Source: Spodoptera frugiperda
Lineage: Eukaryota > Arthropoda > Insecta > Lepidoptera > Noctuidae
Length of the DNA stretch: 64,000 nt
NCBI RefSeq assembly: GCF_023101765.2
Contig: NC_064222.1
Span: 10,763,895-10,827,894 of the forward strand
Direction of reading: 5' to 3'
The first letter of the stretch is position 1; every line of letters begins with the position of its first letter. The notes below the pieces were generated by a model, which worked only from the letters and a program-made list of their open reading frames with translations, ran no database searches and was not told the origin of the DNA. Below are positions 20,771-33,465 of the stretch, piece after piece. The position numbers and the translations under genes were made by a program.

Positions 20771-21020
20771 GGCACCAAAAGGCTGGCTTAACCGGAATGA
20801 TACCACGGTCTCAGAGAATGCTGACGTGAAACAACGCTTGCGTTGTGCGGGTGAGGTTATCGGTGGCCCAATTACCCCCTTCCCAATTCCCGATTTCCTA
20901 ACAAACCTTTAAATTCCAAACCCCCAAAATGCCGGCAACGCACTTGTGTTTCGGGTGTCCATGGGCGACGGCGACTGTTTACCATCAAGTAATCCGTCTG
21001 CTCGTTTACCGGTTTATATC
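20771..21020 (+). mobile_element. SINE-like repeat, family C
   Basis: The same hallmarks as 20117-20395 are present (GTGAAACAACGCTTGCGTTG, GTTTCGGGTGTCCATGGGCG), ending TCGTTTACCGGTTTATA. Confidence 0.7.
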
Positions 21021-21460
21021 ATACACAAAAACCAAAGGAATATGATGAATTTCAGGAGATCCATTAGTAATGAAGGCATTGAACCTGAAAACTTTGTAAG
21101 TCCACTCGAAACTACTTAGTTATTGAAACAACAAACACTATTACCGAACCATAACTCATAACTCAATGATGGTAGGTATTCGAGTCATCAATATTGTATT
21201 GATATATGGTCATTCTTCTACTTAAGTAATAAGAGGTCTGTGACCCTTTGACAGTTATCATATTAGAGAACAATGTCGCTTTCTCTGTCTGTCTCGATGT
21301 ATGCTTCTTCATCATCAGCTGAAAGACTTCCACATTTTCTCTGCTGGAAAAGGCGCTCCTCGCGTTGAATAACACCTAGCCATTTTTATCCAATGGCTAC
21401 CAGCGACTCTGATAAAGTTTGTGTATGCTGAGATTTTTAAAACTATGTAAGAAAGGATAT

Positions 21461-21651
21461 TTTATGAGGAGGTAAAATCATCCAATATCTTCTCTTGCCT
21501 TGGGCGAGGCGAGAGGGAGTGTCAGACTCTTACTGACTAAAAACCACCGTTTCTACTCCTGCTTTTCGGGCTGGAGCCCCGGTAACCCGCTAGGTAGTCC
21601 GCAACTCCGGGTCCGCAGCAGCCCTACTGGACCCCATCTGTGGTGGTCAGA
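21461..21651 (-). mobile_element. R1-type LINE tail module (full module)
   Basis: On the minus strand it begins CTGACCACCACAGATGGGG and ends near the diverged tail at 21461-21475. Its 5' edge coincides with those of the modules at 9495 and 23568. No clear target duplication survives. Confidence 0.8.
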
Positions 21652-22002
21652 TGAAACAATGTAAAGCTTCTGATGTATTTTTTTTAATAGATAGGGTTAT
21701 TATTTATACCTATATAGTTAGAGGTACATAGATTATTGGAGCGTGTAAAGCTGTAGGCAAGAGTTAGTAAGTAATAAAAGGTCTGTGACCCCTAGAGGTT
21801 GTCATATTATGGAATAAAATGAGTTTAGTTTATTGGGCTGATGTCTACTGGCGGCCGGCCAAGTTGAAGGCAATATTCTCAGCCTGCCCGCTTTATCTAC
21901 CATCCTATTATAGTTTTATGAAATCAAAGTAAGTGAATTTTCTAGCTGGGAATATTTTCTCACTAAGGTAAGTGCTTAAGTATTTATAACTCTGTTGTTT
22001 TA

Positions 22003-22180
22003 GGGTATAAGCCGGTAGGCGAGCAGACGGATCACCTGATGGTAAGCAAGCGTTGCCACCTATGGACATCACGAAACACCAGTTGTGTTTTGTAACACAA
22101 CTGGTGTTTTTTGTAACGCACTTGTGTGCGTTGCCGGCTTTTTTGAGTGTTAGGAATTTAAGGGTTGTGGGAGAATCGGG
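22003..22180 (-). mobile_element. SINE-like repeat, family C, with internal hairpin
   Basis: The reverse-orientation copy runs from TATAAGCCGGTAGGCGAGCA through GTTGCCGGC. A perfect 16-bp stem, 4-nt loop inverted repeat (22074-22109) replaces the usual sequence at this point of the family. Confidence 0.7.
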
Positions 22181-22879
22181 GTTTGGAAAAATGACCATAA
22201 TGATACCTACTGAGGAAAGCGTAATAAAGAAGACATCTTGCGTCTATTCCACGTAGATACTTTCTGGCGAAAAAAAAAACAAGTGGAGAACAAAATGACA
22301 AAGTAATGTCTATTCGTATCCTCCTATGAATAAAACTACAAGTTTAAATACACACAGAATGACAAGAGGATACTGGAATCTATAAAAAATAGTAAAAAAT
22401 GTAAATTCTATTCTGTCACAGTTCTGCATACGACAATTTCATAGTAAAACGTTCAACTTCTCAGAACAGTAAAGCGTCGCTTCGATTCTTAGAATTTGCC
22501 AATGTCAATTTTTATTGGAATATGTAGAACAAAACTGGTTTTGAAAGAGAATACAGTTTATGCCTCGAAACTTTTAAGAATAAGTTAAACTTTTCACTAT
22601 TACTTACCATTATCACCAACTTTACTCTTCCAGCAAGTGTTAATGATTGAAGGACACATTTGACAGAGGCTGATCGCAATCTTAACCGACATGGAGTTCA
22701 CGCTCATACGTTGAAGTCCAAATGGTCTAGACGCTTCGGTTTCAGAGGAATTTCCTCTCACGGACCCTTCGGTTGTGGAATGAACTCCCGTCACGGTTCT
22801 ACCGTTCTTCATCAGTCATATTAATTTCAAATAACAACAAACAATGAAGTCATATAACATCAATAGTCTATAAATGGTT
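22181..22879. other. Non-genic stretch
   Basis: A minus-strand open frame at 22600-22812 has no recognisable domain. Its placement among repeats suggests a degenerate transposon, but I cannot name it. Confidence 0.4.
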
Positions 22880-23158
22880 AATACTGACCAAAGGCCTCTT
22901 CTCGCTTTTCAGAAGGGTTGAGCACTAATCACCAAGCTTGCTCAATGTGGGTTGGCGATTTTAAAATTATAATTAGAAATTATAAGCCCAAGTTTCGTCA
23001 TATAGCTTTCCATACTCATTTGTCAGTGTCTAAATATGCTTAGAAAGTGTATATACGTCGGAAAAGGTCACATTGGTACCTACCGTTGGTAAGTTTCGAA
23101 CCCTCAGCCTCATACGTGGAGAAGCCGACGTTTGAAACCTCCGGGCCACCACGACACA
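22880..23158 (-). mobile_element. tRNA-derived SINE, family D
   Basis: On the minus strand the copy starts with TGTCGTGGTGGCCCGGAGGT and has a B-box-like GGGTTCGAAAC. Its AT-rich middle is GGCGATTTTAAAATTATAAT on plus. Homologous copies lie at 30053-30330 and 56245-56478, all on the minus strand. Confidence 0.72.
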
Positions 23159-23567
23159 GAAGAAGCAAATAGCTTTAACAATATATCTAGTTCTAATAAG
23201 TACCAACGATAACTCTAATAAGCAGACAGCCACAGTTAAATAATTCCCTCGATATCAAAAGCTTATCAGTCCTCGATAGTCTCGATACAAATACGGTAAC
23301 TGATAACGTTACCGAATCCTTTACTGATAACGACTTGCATGGAACTTATGTTGATAGTAACGCGGTACGGACTGACGCATAACTTCACACCGGTTTTTCC
23401 CTGATAGATAGGTAGGGAAGGATTATTGGTTAATCGGCAGACGATCTCTGATTGTAATGTCGCGTCTTGTTTTGTCTTCCAATAGGTATTGTAGATATTA
23501 TTATTGGGAGGCGATTCTAATACCTCCTAATTCGATTGTAATGAACCGCGTGCACCTCAAGTAGCCA

Positions 23568-23747
23568 TCAGACCACCAGGGCCCAGCAGTGCTGATGCCT
23601 GATCCGGAGCTGCGGACTACCTAGTTTACCGGGGCTCCAGTTCGAAAAGCAGGAGTAGGAACGGGGTAGGTTTTAGTCAATAAGAGTCTGACACTCGCCT
23701 CGCTTAAGGTGAGAGAAGTCATTGGATGATTTTTCCCGTTAAAAAAA
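23568..23747 (+). mobile_element. R1-type LINE tail module
   Basis: It starts TCAGACCACCAGGGCCCAG and ends in TTTTTTCCCGTT plus A7. A short internal deletion is present. It is the third copy sharing the same 5' edge. Confidence 0.8.
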
Positions 23748-24338
23748 TACTATTAATGGAGCACAAAGATAAATAAAACTTCACCAAAGAAACAAATCTA
23801 AAATCTTCAATCTTCTTAAACAGCTCCGTCTGGTACCGCTAAATAAACCAAACTCCCGTACAAGAAACAACCAAACAGCAGATCTGTTTCTGAACAAAAT
23901 TAATCAATCCACGAGCATCTCATAATTAACCTTCGTAAACAAATCACCTCTATCTAAGATTAGCACGCAATCACGTTGGAAAAATGTTCAACAAAACTGT
24001 TGCAAGTAAACAGAGGGATCCGCAGAAACTTGTCTATTTTCAGAACGGGATTGTGTATGAATCCGGTCCGTGATTTTAGCTTTTTTTATAAGTTTTCTAG
24101 CAGCTGGGTAGTATCCTAGAAATACTGCTTATAATATAAACCACGTTTAATTTCTGAGCAAGGAAATTGAACATGTCTTGTGTTGTATAATAAATATTCT
24201 TTGTATTATTATGTTTGTTTTGTTTTGAGATTCCTTAAGAGACGGCCTTAGGTACCTGTTCCTGTTATATTATGACTGCTGAACAAGGGATCCTTGATTC
24301 CCGAGATTGGTGGATTCCCGGATTTCTCGTTGAAAAGA
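23748..24338. other. Non-genic AT-rich DNA
   Basis: No gene or delimitable repeat was seen. Confidence 0.4.
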
Positions 24339-24489
24339 TTTTTTTGACTGGGAAAAATCATTCAATAACTTTTCGCCTTGGGCGAAGTAAGAGGGAGTAT
24401 CAGACTCTTACTGATTAAAAGCCACCCTGTTCCTACTCCTGCTTTTCGAGCCGGTTTTCTAGCCCCGGTAACCCGATAGGTAGTCCGCA
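24339..24489 (-). mobile_element. R1-type LINE tail, 5'-truncated
   Basis: The minus-strand copy shows GGGAAAAATCATTCAATAAC at its tail side and GGTAACCCGATAGGTAGTCC at its truncated 5' side. Confidence 0.75.
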
Positions 24490-24942
24490 CCAGTAGATAT
24501 TCCTGCTGCTAAAATGAAATGAATTAAATGTATGTTGTATTAATAAAAGCTATTCAAAATCAAAATCAAACTAGCAACCTATAACGTATACTATATCTAT
24601 ACTAGACAACACCCATAGTGGACAGGTCACCGGTCTATTGGCCAACCTATTACAATGATAGTAAGCACACAGCCGCCGAGTGGCCGGGCGCGGGGCCCGG
24701 AGCTCTCAACGTAATAAGCTTAACAGTTTCAATTCCAACTTACGCTCAATAGACCGCCTTTGTTCACTGATTCTGTATGAATATTATATTATTGTGGATA
24801 TAGTTTATGAGGAATTTGAGCTAGTGGGTTGGGCAATGTAATGTTGCTCGTTCTTCTCCATGGGAATCTACACTTTGGAACGAGTCATCATAATAACTTG
24901 AGTACAGGTGGACACGGGTTCAACTAAAGATATGTTTTTTTT

Positions 24943-25115
24943 TATATGGAAAGATGTGTGCTATGGATGCGTGCTATGGATGGTTTACCTACTATCGATA
25001 CATCGCATACTCGAGCTGCACATTTTTCTCGTGCAGCTACTTTGCGGCACATCTTACTCGCACCGCTACATAGTTTAGTATCAGTAGAAACGGTCACATA
25101 CTTAGTTTCACAGCT
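24943..25115 (+). mobile_element. MITE family A, internal fragment
   Basis: It matches the interior of 7779-7925: GCTATGGATGCGTGCTATGG, CTACTATCGATACATCGCAT and GAAACGGTCACATA. Both termini are missing. Confidence 0.6.
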
Positions 25116-25483
25116 TAATTATTAGAAGAAAGAAAAAAAATACTATAAGAAAAATATACCTCAAATCAGATCGCTCTGTCATCAGAAAGGGGGTGAAATT
25201 CCAATTACTTAATTTGACCCAAACCAACAAACAAACAAACAAACAGATCAAAGTAAATAAAACCGTTAAATAAATATTTGACTTTGCTGCCAATTTCAAT
25301 AACCGATCATAATCCAAAGTTTTTGGATCGATCATAATTTTTGCCAGAAACTATAAAAATAATGTCGGTTATTGCATTGGCAGTTTGATCAATTACTGGG
25401 CTAGTATTGCATAGTTTTCATTATAATTTTATGTAATCCAGGATTAACGTTTCGGTGTAACCTAACCAATCTATAACATATAT

Positions 25484-25695
25484 ATCGTCACGCGTTTTAT
25501 CACCGATGGCTTAGACAGAAGTATACATTGTTGCACCTAATGCCTCTGAACAATGTACACCCACTTTTCACAATTTAAGTTTTATGTCCCATATAATAGG
25601 GTGTGAGCCCATTCCCATATACTGGGCACATATCCAAACTCCGTGCTACTACTGAGAAATTTTCGAAAAACCGAATAAAGCCCAGCAATACTTTG
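25484..25695 (-). mobile_element. SINE family 2, head-truncated
   Basis: The body runs from ATCGTCACGCGTTTTATCAC to ATTTTCGAAAAACCGAATAA, as in 42997-43210. The tRNA-like head is absent. Confidence 0.65.
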
Positions 25696-26860
25696 TCTTT
25701 ACAATCTACATTATAACAATAGCAAAACTATAAGGTTACTCGTAGGTACCTAATCTTATTGATATCTGAACTAAAGTAATAAAACATTTCAGTAACAGCC
25801 GTCATATAAATAGCGTTCCAATACATAATATAGTGAGGAATAGGCTCGCCCATATACTTTAGTTTATTACATCAATAAACTTGTTCTCATAATGGGTACT
25901 TAAAATTTATCACACGTGAGAGGTCACTGCAGGAGTGAGGAGGAGGGAAAGTGCTTAAGATATAGTTATTATGTGATTACTCTATTTTATAACATAACTC
26001 TACTTGGATAAGGTTTAATGTAACTTACACCTACTGTTTCCTAAGACCTTGTAATGTGGATTAAAAGCTTCGGGTTGGCGCTGAGTTTTGACGGATTTTA
26101 AGATATTTTCACATGTTTTGTACTTGATAAACTTTAACCACTTGATTGATAACGGTTTAACATTCTTCCCAAGTCATTGTGGTTAAACATCATCAAATTT
26201 CTTAATTTAGTCGGAAAACTAGTGGTATTTTAAGAATAAAATTCCGTTGTTTCTATTCAACCGACCAAGAAATTAAATGTGTCCGATACGCTGTGCTGTT
26301 CGACAACCGCACAGACCCATTCCTGCAAAATAGTATCTTCTATACACTTTTAAAGGAACATCTATCCTTATTTAAGTGTGAATATTCACAAAGAGAAGGC
26401 CCTGCATTATCCTACACCTAGCAATTACCAAGTCCTGCACACCCCCATTACAGCGACACAACACTGGAGTGTGCCCTAAGTAATTGCAACCTATAACATT
26501 GTAGCGCTCATTCGCCCCAGAAAGAACGCCCCATTCCAAGGATAATAAACGGGATATATTGCCGGCAAGATAAAGAAAATGGAAGGTTACAGCCTATAGG
26601 TACCTACGTAACGTCAGTGTAACGTGGCCTACGTTACACTCGGATATATTGACGGCATAATGGCATGGAAGAATCAATTGGTATTGCGAAGTAGGCTGAG
26701 GTTGTTAAGAACCAAATTAGGGTGATACTTAGTTTTAAACATTAACATAATGAATTAGCTATGAAAGGTTTCTTACTCTATAAAGATAATACTTAGTACT
26801 TTAGTTGTTGAACTCTGGCTCAATCGTTTTATATTTTATAACGAGCTGATTTTGACACTG
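25696..26860. other. Long non-genic stretch
   Basis: No open frame of note and no recognised repeat. Composition is AT-rich throughout. Confidence 0.4.
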
Positions 26861-27015
26861 TTTTTTTTTTGCGGGAAATCTTTTCCTTTGACTTCTCTCG
26901 CCTTATGTGAGGCGAGAGGGAGTGCCAAACTGTTACTGACTTAAAACCATCTAGTTCCTACTCTTGCTTTTCGCCAACCGGAGCCCCGGTAACTCGCTAG
27001 CTAGTCCGTAGCTCT
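26861..27015 (-). mobile_element. R1-type LINE tail, diverged
   Basis: The minus-strand copy includes a T11 run, GGCGAGAGGGAGTGCCAAAC and CGGAGCCCCGGTAACTCGCT. Divergence indicates an older insertion. Confidence 0.72.
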
Positions 27016-27116
27016 AGGTTTGTCACTGCCAAAGGTGCAACTGTTAGTCGTTTTTATTTTATTTCATTTTATTTTTTCGTGTAATAACCCGATTTGGAAC
27101 CCATTCGCAAGAAGTT

Positions 27117-27142
27117 CATTGTTGAGCATATGCTCAACAATG
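27117..27142. repeat. 26-bp perfect palindrome
   Basis: The half-site CATTGTTGAGCAT is followed directly by its exact complement ATGCTCAACAATG, with no spacer. Confidence 0.9.
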
Positions 27143-27803
27143 GACGTCTTGTGGTTGAACGATAATGATCATAATCTCCCTTGAAACCAAAGGATCACTA
27201 TCTTGACCCAAACCGCCATCAGTTACCTCTAAAACTGGACCCGGAACCACCATGGCATTGTAGTCGGTAAGTTATGGGCAGCCTAAACTTGTTAAATTGG
27301 CAACATTTATTCCCGTCGCCGGCAAATGTTGGTGACAGTGGTTTACTACACGCAATTACGTAAGCCGGTGGTAGGGCTTGTGGTTACCACGGGAAAAGGT
27401 CTCTTGTATAAGTATTTACTACGAAAATAACCTGTTTGGCTGAAAAATAGATCTTTTCAGACTACCTCATTGATTGATTGAGTCGTAGGTGCGGCTTCTG
27501 ATCAACGGGTATCGATTCTTTGATAGTGAATCGTGTTTGAATTTATCCTTGATCCTGAATTTGAGCCTGAAATCTAGGAACTATTTATTAATATGTTATT
27601 ATGTATGTTGTTCATATTTATATACAGGATTTGTGCGCGTCTATTTTTGTAATTATCTTAACTTCTTTGTGCCTGTGTACCTAATGGTTGGATAGTAGGA
27701 CAAATCAAACGTCATTCATGAATTATTAAACCTCTCAAGTAAATGAACGGACTAATGAAATGTAATGTTGTTAAAGAACAATCTCCACAGGATTTGGTTT
27801 ATT
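27143..27803. other. Non-genic stretch
   Basis: The small open frame 27489-27695 has no domain and sits in AT-rich sequence. No repeat was delimited. Confidence 0.4.
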
Positions 27804-27975
27804 ACGGTATAAGCCGGTTAACGAGCGAACCGATCACCTGATGGTAAGCAATTCCCGCCGGACACCTTGGACACCTGAATCATCAGAGGAGGAGAGATTT
27901 TTGGGAATTATTTTCTGTGAGGCCGTGGTATCACTCTGGTCGAGCCAGCCCATTCGTGCCGAAGCATGGCTCTTA
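27804..27975 (-). mobile_element. SINE-like repeat, family C, internally deleted
   Basis: The 3' part (TATAAGCCGGTTAACGAGCG) and 5' part (GAGGCCGTGGTATCACTCTG, CGTGCCGAAGCATGGCTC) are present, but most of the middle is missing. Confidence 0.65.
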
Positions 27976-28220
27976 TGTATCGGATTAGAATCTACAAAAA
28001 TACTTTCTTTTATCTTGTTTTTACCGAAACCGATTTGAATGTCTACACAATACCGACTGGTTTCATTCATGGTCTCAATCTAAACATAGCCTCTACCCAG
28101 ATTTAGACCCCACAATGCCATGGCTATTTTAAACCTTATTGTTTGTAAATAGAACTCAAATTATGACGCAAGATGTTGGATAACGGATTTTATTTTGAAA
28201 TGTTTACGATTTTATTCATA

Positions 28221-29337
28221 ACTAGCTTTTGCCCGCGACTTCGTTCGCGTGGAATAGTGACTTCCGGCAAATTTTTGGTTTTAACCACATAGTTCCCAAT
28301 CTCGCGGAATCTCTTCAAAAATGAGACGTAGAAGATATTCCAGGGAACTCTTCAAAAATCAACATAATGAGCTCTGCGTTTGAATTTAATAGATGTATAC
28401 TCACTTAGGGCATTGAAAAATTTGTTTAAAAACGGACTTAAACTAAAGAAATATTATAATCTTTCCAAAATTAAGATGAAAACTAACTTAAAACTAAAGA
28501 AAGCTACGAATTTATAACATTTAAAAAATAAATTATATTACAACCTATCCTCTATGCTATAATAACCAAGCTTAAACTAAATAATTTAAAAGAAACGACT
28601 TAAATCTAATCTATCTAATTAATTAATAAATTAGACTTACAATTTTATTAAAAAACTAACTACAGACTGCTTGTATCGTCTATCAACTAAACCTACGTTA
28701 AATAATTTAACCAGAAAACTGGTTTAAACATTAATTGACAAATGGAAACCAATTTCAATTTAGAATATACGAAACAGCAGGACCACTACAGACAAATAAT
28801 CATACGACTGATAATACACTTTTTCTACGATTTACCGAAGCGCTCGGCCGATACCCAACCAAATGAATGTAACGAAACCATGGCGCGATCTTTTCTATTT
28901 TTATTTTTTGATTTTTGAAATAAAACTATCCTATGAACTAAGGTTCTAAACTATATCTGTACCAAATTTCAACCAAATCCGTCAAATAGTGGCGGAGATT
29001 AATGGTATTTAGAATATTTCGACGTGATTCTTTAATTTCATAACTTTTTTATTTTGAACCGATTGACATGAAACAAAGTTAAATGTAAATTGAAGCATAC
29101 CACAATATATTCCGGCATCCAACTCGGATCAGCCGTTTCTGAGATTAGCGCGCATAGACACACAGAGCTGGGCAACCAGATAAACAGACCACAGACAAAC
29201 GACAAACAGTAGTGACAAAAAAAAGTTGATTACATTTTTGCACGACATCGACATAACAATAACCCCTGCTAATTTTTTTATTTTTATTTTCAATGTACAG
29301 ACAGCACTTTTCTACGATTTTATTATATGTATAGATT
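28221..29337 (+). mobile_element. RTE-like non-autonomous retroelement (~1.1 kb)
   Basis: It opens with ACTAGCTTTTGCCCGCGACT and closes with TATATGTATAGATT. The opening is the common 5' motif of these moth fragments, and GATTAGCGCGCATAGACACA lies near 29139-29161. No reverse transcriptase frame is present. The RTE assignment is by resemblance. Confidence 0.5.
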
Positions 29338-29378
29338 GTTTTGAGAATAGTTTGATTTAGGCTCCGGTTTTTTTTGTT

Positions 29379-29480
29379 AGGGTGGTAGCTGGGCAACCGT
29401 CTGCCATGGAACGTGTAGTGGCTTTGATACACGCACGAAGCAACTCTGATCCACAAATTGTTGTTTCGGGTCTGGGTATT
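29379..29480 (+). mobile_element. SINE family 1, partial
   Basis: It contains GGGTGGTAGCTGGGCAACCG, a degenerate B box and the body GTTGTTTCGGGTCTGGGT. It lacks the tail. Confidence 0.65.
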
Positions 29481-29666
29481 AAGAGGGGCAATATTAAAAA
29501 AATCTCTTAGGTATTTTTAAGATTTGAAATAAGCCTTTAAAGCTTATACTTCACCCAAATAAAGAAATAAACAGAAGACCCCATGATTGGCACTCGCTAT
29601 ACCAGCCACTCCACAAACGATTCAGTTTTACAGACCTACAAGACTAACAGACATGTTTTCATTCTC

Positions 29667-29679
29667 CCCCCCCCCCCAC
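29667..29679. repeat. Poly(C) run
   Basis: A run of about 11-12 C residues within CTCC...CACTTC, unusual in this AT-rich window. Confidence 0.85.
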
Positions 29680-30052
29680 TTCATTCCCTCCTTCACTCAA
29701 AGCTCTCTGCTCACCATGCAATCAGACTAAACAAACCAACTATTGTTTACATCCCCGAATAGTCAATAGTCCACAAGTCAGACGTTACATGCATCTATCA
29801 ATACTGCGGTCAAAGGGGGTGGAACTGGACCCCTTTGGGCAGTGTGGGGTCAAATCGGGGGCAGTGTGGGGTCAAGTTTTAATTGAAACGTTCGGCCAGT
29901 GATCGAATGCTAGACTTGCGTTAGTAATTAGTTTATTTGTGTTGGTTAAAAGTTTCAGGTATTTGTGTTTAGGGGGTGTTTTATTTAATGTGTATTGTGC
30001 TTGGACTTTAATGGAATATTTTGTTAGTAGACGTCTCATCAACAACCTATTA

Positions 30053-30330
30053 CGTGGCCACTGCTGACCAGAGACCTCTTCTCGCACGGGAAGGTTTGAC
30101 CTAATGCGGACGCTTAAAAATGCGGGCTGGCGAATTCAAACTTATAATTAGAAATTATAATCTCTTTCCTCACGATGTTTTCCTTCACCGTTTTCAGTGG
30201 TGTATAAATAATCTTATAAAGTACATATAAACTCTTTAAAATGGCAAGCCATTGGTAGGTTTAGAATACTTACGTTGAGTACGGGCGTTTGAGACTCGGG
30301 CGTCGAGCCAAGGCCACCACGACAAATTGT
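30053..30330 (-). mobile_element. tRNA-derived SINE, family D
   Basis: It shares CCTCTTCTCGCACGGGAAGG, GGCTGGCGAATTCAAACTTA and CAAGGCCACCACGACA with the 22880-23158 copy, in the same orientation. Confidence 0.7.
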
Positions 30331-30784
30331 TAATAGAGTTTTCGTGCAAGGGGTCTAAGGTTCGATTCTAGAACAGAATTTTTAATATTTAACTTTTGAA
30401 AATGTTCAGTCATGTTACGATGTCTGACATGATACCAGGTGTATAGCCATACTTGACTAGTAATTAAGACTCATAGCTACAAAAATTACATATATTTTCT
30501 TACATCAGGAAGCAGCAGTACACTTCTGCCTACCTCTTTGAAAAAAAAACTTCGATGATGTCATGTCAACAACCACCAACGCAACGATCGATCACATAAT
30601 TCTAAGTTCTACCCTAAACGTTAATGTTAACTATGTAAGAACCGAAATTGAGTACAAGCACGCTCTGGGCTTTAATAACTTAATTAGTAAATCGTGACTC
30701 TAACCACTTAATCATAAATACTTACTTCATTCTTACATCTTCAAGAACGCGATAAAAAAGCAACTGAGAATTAGGTACTATATA

Positions 30785-30950
30785 TTTTTAATAGAACAAG
30801 CCCACCCCAATTACCCCATACCGTTGCAACTCTTGTAAACTAGATATTTACAGTAAACACTGGAACATTGAAGTTCGACGCGTCTCAGGGACATGAATGA
30901 CTGAATAAATCGGAAGATTTTATTAGAGGAGAAGAAAGAGAATATCACAA
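30785..30950 (-). mobile_element. LINE family 3, 3'UTR fragment
   Basis: It matches 7105-7270: ATAGAACAAGCCCACC, TGCAACTCTTGTAAAC and AGATTTTATTAGAGGAGAAG. Confidence 0.65.
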
Positions 30951-31067
30951 TGGGACTCTGTATAACTGGCAATAAGGTGGCATCTACCATTTAACACCAT
31001 TTGCATCATATGTGCACTTGTCTCCTTTTGGGGGATAGGAATTTGACATGGTTGGGGATTCTAAGGG

Positions 31068-31200
31068 ATAAGCTGTAAACGGGCAGGCGGATCACCTAAT
31101 GGTAAGCAACCGGCGCCACCTATATACACCCGAGACGACCAATTGCGTTGCCTTTTGGGGGTTAGAAATTTGCGGATGGTTGGGGTTTTGGGGATATCAA
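31068..31200 (-). mobile_element. SINE-like repeat, family C, 3' part
   Basis: ATAAGCTGTAAACGGGCAGG, CGGATCACCTAATGGTAAGC and CAATTGCGTTGCCTTTTGGG identify the family. Confidence 0.6.
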
Positions 31201-32021
31201 AAGGCATATGAGATGAAAGAACACAATGTGATAAAACATTTTAATATAAATATTTGTGTCAGAATCAAGAGTATAAATGTTATATGGTTTCAACTCGTCA
31301 TTTTGGGGCCGAAAATTCAAGGCATCTTTTGATATTGTTCCGACTGTACACACAGAGCGTCAATAATAATACTTACCTGTAAGTTTATAACTAACGCTAC
31401 AACCACTCAGCTGTCACTACGGACAGATTTTTATAATAATGACGAGCAGACGGATATCTGATAAATAGATGACTCTAAAATTGAGTCTTATTGTTAGCCA
31501 TCGCCGCTACCCATGGAAACTCGAAATACAGTGTTACCAGCCTCGAGCCGCATTTACAACTATTAAATATTTTAATTTCTCTTACTTCTGAACTATTGAC
31601 AAATACATACAAAGTGAAAGCACACTAAAACAACTTGACAGAATTTAGTACTCGTAGATACAAATCCATTTGATAGTAACTACTGCCGTTTGAATATTCA
31701 GGAACATGTCAGGTTGAACACTTTCAGGTGTGTTCGACCGTAATGAATAGTTTGATCGATTCAGACTAAACTTGTAAATTATCTGTATATGTTATGTCAT
31801 GTCGGATATTTGAGGTTAAGTAATTTCCGTCGCCTATAGATATTATTATGTTGTCATGAACAGATACACGGTTTAATATGATATAACGTAACATTATTAT
31901 ATTATACTTTTTTATGTTTATTTTTAAACAAGTAGTGGTTGATGGTAAGTGGTTGCCTATTTGTTACAATTTACTGTATTATTGTGAATTTTGTGTAAAT
32001 AAAAAAAAGATAAAAAAATAT
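31201..32021. other. Non-genic stretch
   Basis: AT-rich. Small frames at 31099-31353 are repeat by-products. A family C scrap may lie at 31440-31560 (GACGAGCAGACGGATATCTG, CGCCGCTACCCATGGAAAC). Confidence 0.4.
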
Positions 32022-32305
32022 GGGTATGCCGGTAACTTCGAGCAGACGGTTTCACCTGATGGTAAGGGCCGTCGCCCATGGACACCCGAAACACCAGAGG
32101 CATTACATGTGCGTTGCCGGCCTTTTGGGGGTTAGGAATTTAAAGGTTGTTGGGGGATTCGGGGATTGGGAAGATTGGGAAGGGAGGTAATTGAGCCTCC
32201 GGTAACCTCACTCACACAACGAAAGCGTTGTTTCACGTCGGTTTTCTGCTCAGCCGTGGTATCACTCCAGTAGTGCCGAAGCATGGCTCTCCCACACTTG
32301 ATAAT
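32022..32305 (-). mobile_element. SINE-like repeat, family C (near full length)
   Basis: All blocks of the family are in order on the minus strand, from GCCGGTAACTTCGAGCAGAC to GTGCCGAAGCATGGCTCTCC. Confidence 0.72.
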
Positions 32306-33354
32306 AATATTAGAATATTCACACCACCACAGACATTTATTTGATTTTAGCGCAGACATATTGGATGGCTATCAATTCGCTGTGATTTATTGTGTGGACG
32401 AAGGGCAGAGGTATCGGATCACTGTGACGTAACAGATGTTCGGTGATACACTTACATAGCACTTCATAGATACATACACCACTTCTCTATGTCATAGGGA
32501 TGATAATAATAATTATTATTGATGTTTGTTTTGATGGGATATGTGTGAAAATATTGACTTTGAAAAAGTGTTATTGGAATTTGCATGTGTCTGAAACCCC
32601 TACAGGAAAAGGTTAGGCATTAGGTAAATCCAAATTTAGCAAAATGTCAATCGCAGATTGCTGTCAGTTCTTTGTCTTCAAGTGATACTTACAGAAAGAG
32701 TAGGGATGGTGACAAATTTATGTACTTCAGTCGGCTGCTGCTGTCATGACAGTGCTCCGTTAAAAATAATTATATTTTAACAGCATCGACAATTTATTTC
32801 TATTTGAATTTCCGTCTTGTAGATTATCTATAAAATATTAGAAACGTATTTTTCATTTTCTTACGAAAACAAATACTTTCGAACATATATCGATTAGAAA
32901 TATGACGCGACGTCACTTCTACGTACGTTTTATAGCGTATAAAATGGCGTATTTGCTCCCAATCTTAAACTTTGAAACTCCAGTTTTATCTGAGTATTGT
33001 TATCTTAATGACAAAATAAAAAAGGGCCAATATTTTTACATTACCTAACTTTTTACAAAATTTTCATACCTTAGTACCCCTTTTGTCGTCATCTTTAATA
33101 TTGTAGTAAACGTTAAACTTAAAACTCGAACCTTTGAACAAAGAATTCCAGTATAAATACCGCGAGAGACTACAGATTTTATATCGAAGAGAAAATTCAA
33201 AAAAGAAACTCCAGCGGACATCGCACAGCAAGCATTTAAAATTCAGATTCTCGCGTCGTTTTCGCCTGTTGAATACAAAGCGTGGCGCGTCCCTTAGTCC
33301 CGTGCATTTTATAGTGTGAGTCCGGGATACCGCGGGATCTACATCCCGGCACAC
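32306..33354. other. Non-genic stretch
   Basis: Overlapping small frames on the minus strand (33064-33720) have no domain and partly read through a MITE. No gene is supported. Confidence 0.4.
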
Positions 33355-33465
33355 AAGAACTTATCAAGCTGTACAAAACCAGTATAACTTGACCTTTGAA
33401 AGTGCGGAAGGATGATACAAAGCGAGACCATCTTAAACTGGTTTTGTATAGCCCGTTGTGCAGTG
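33355..33465 (+). mobile_element. Small foldback MITE, family P
   Basis: Inverted termini CTGTACAAAACCAGTATAA (33370 on) and TTAAACTGGTTTTGTATAG (to 33450) flank a core with GATACAAAGCGAGACCATC. This is the best preserved copy of the family. Confidence 0.7.
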
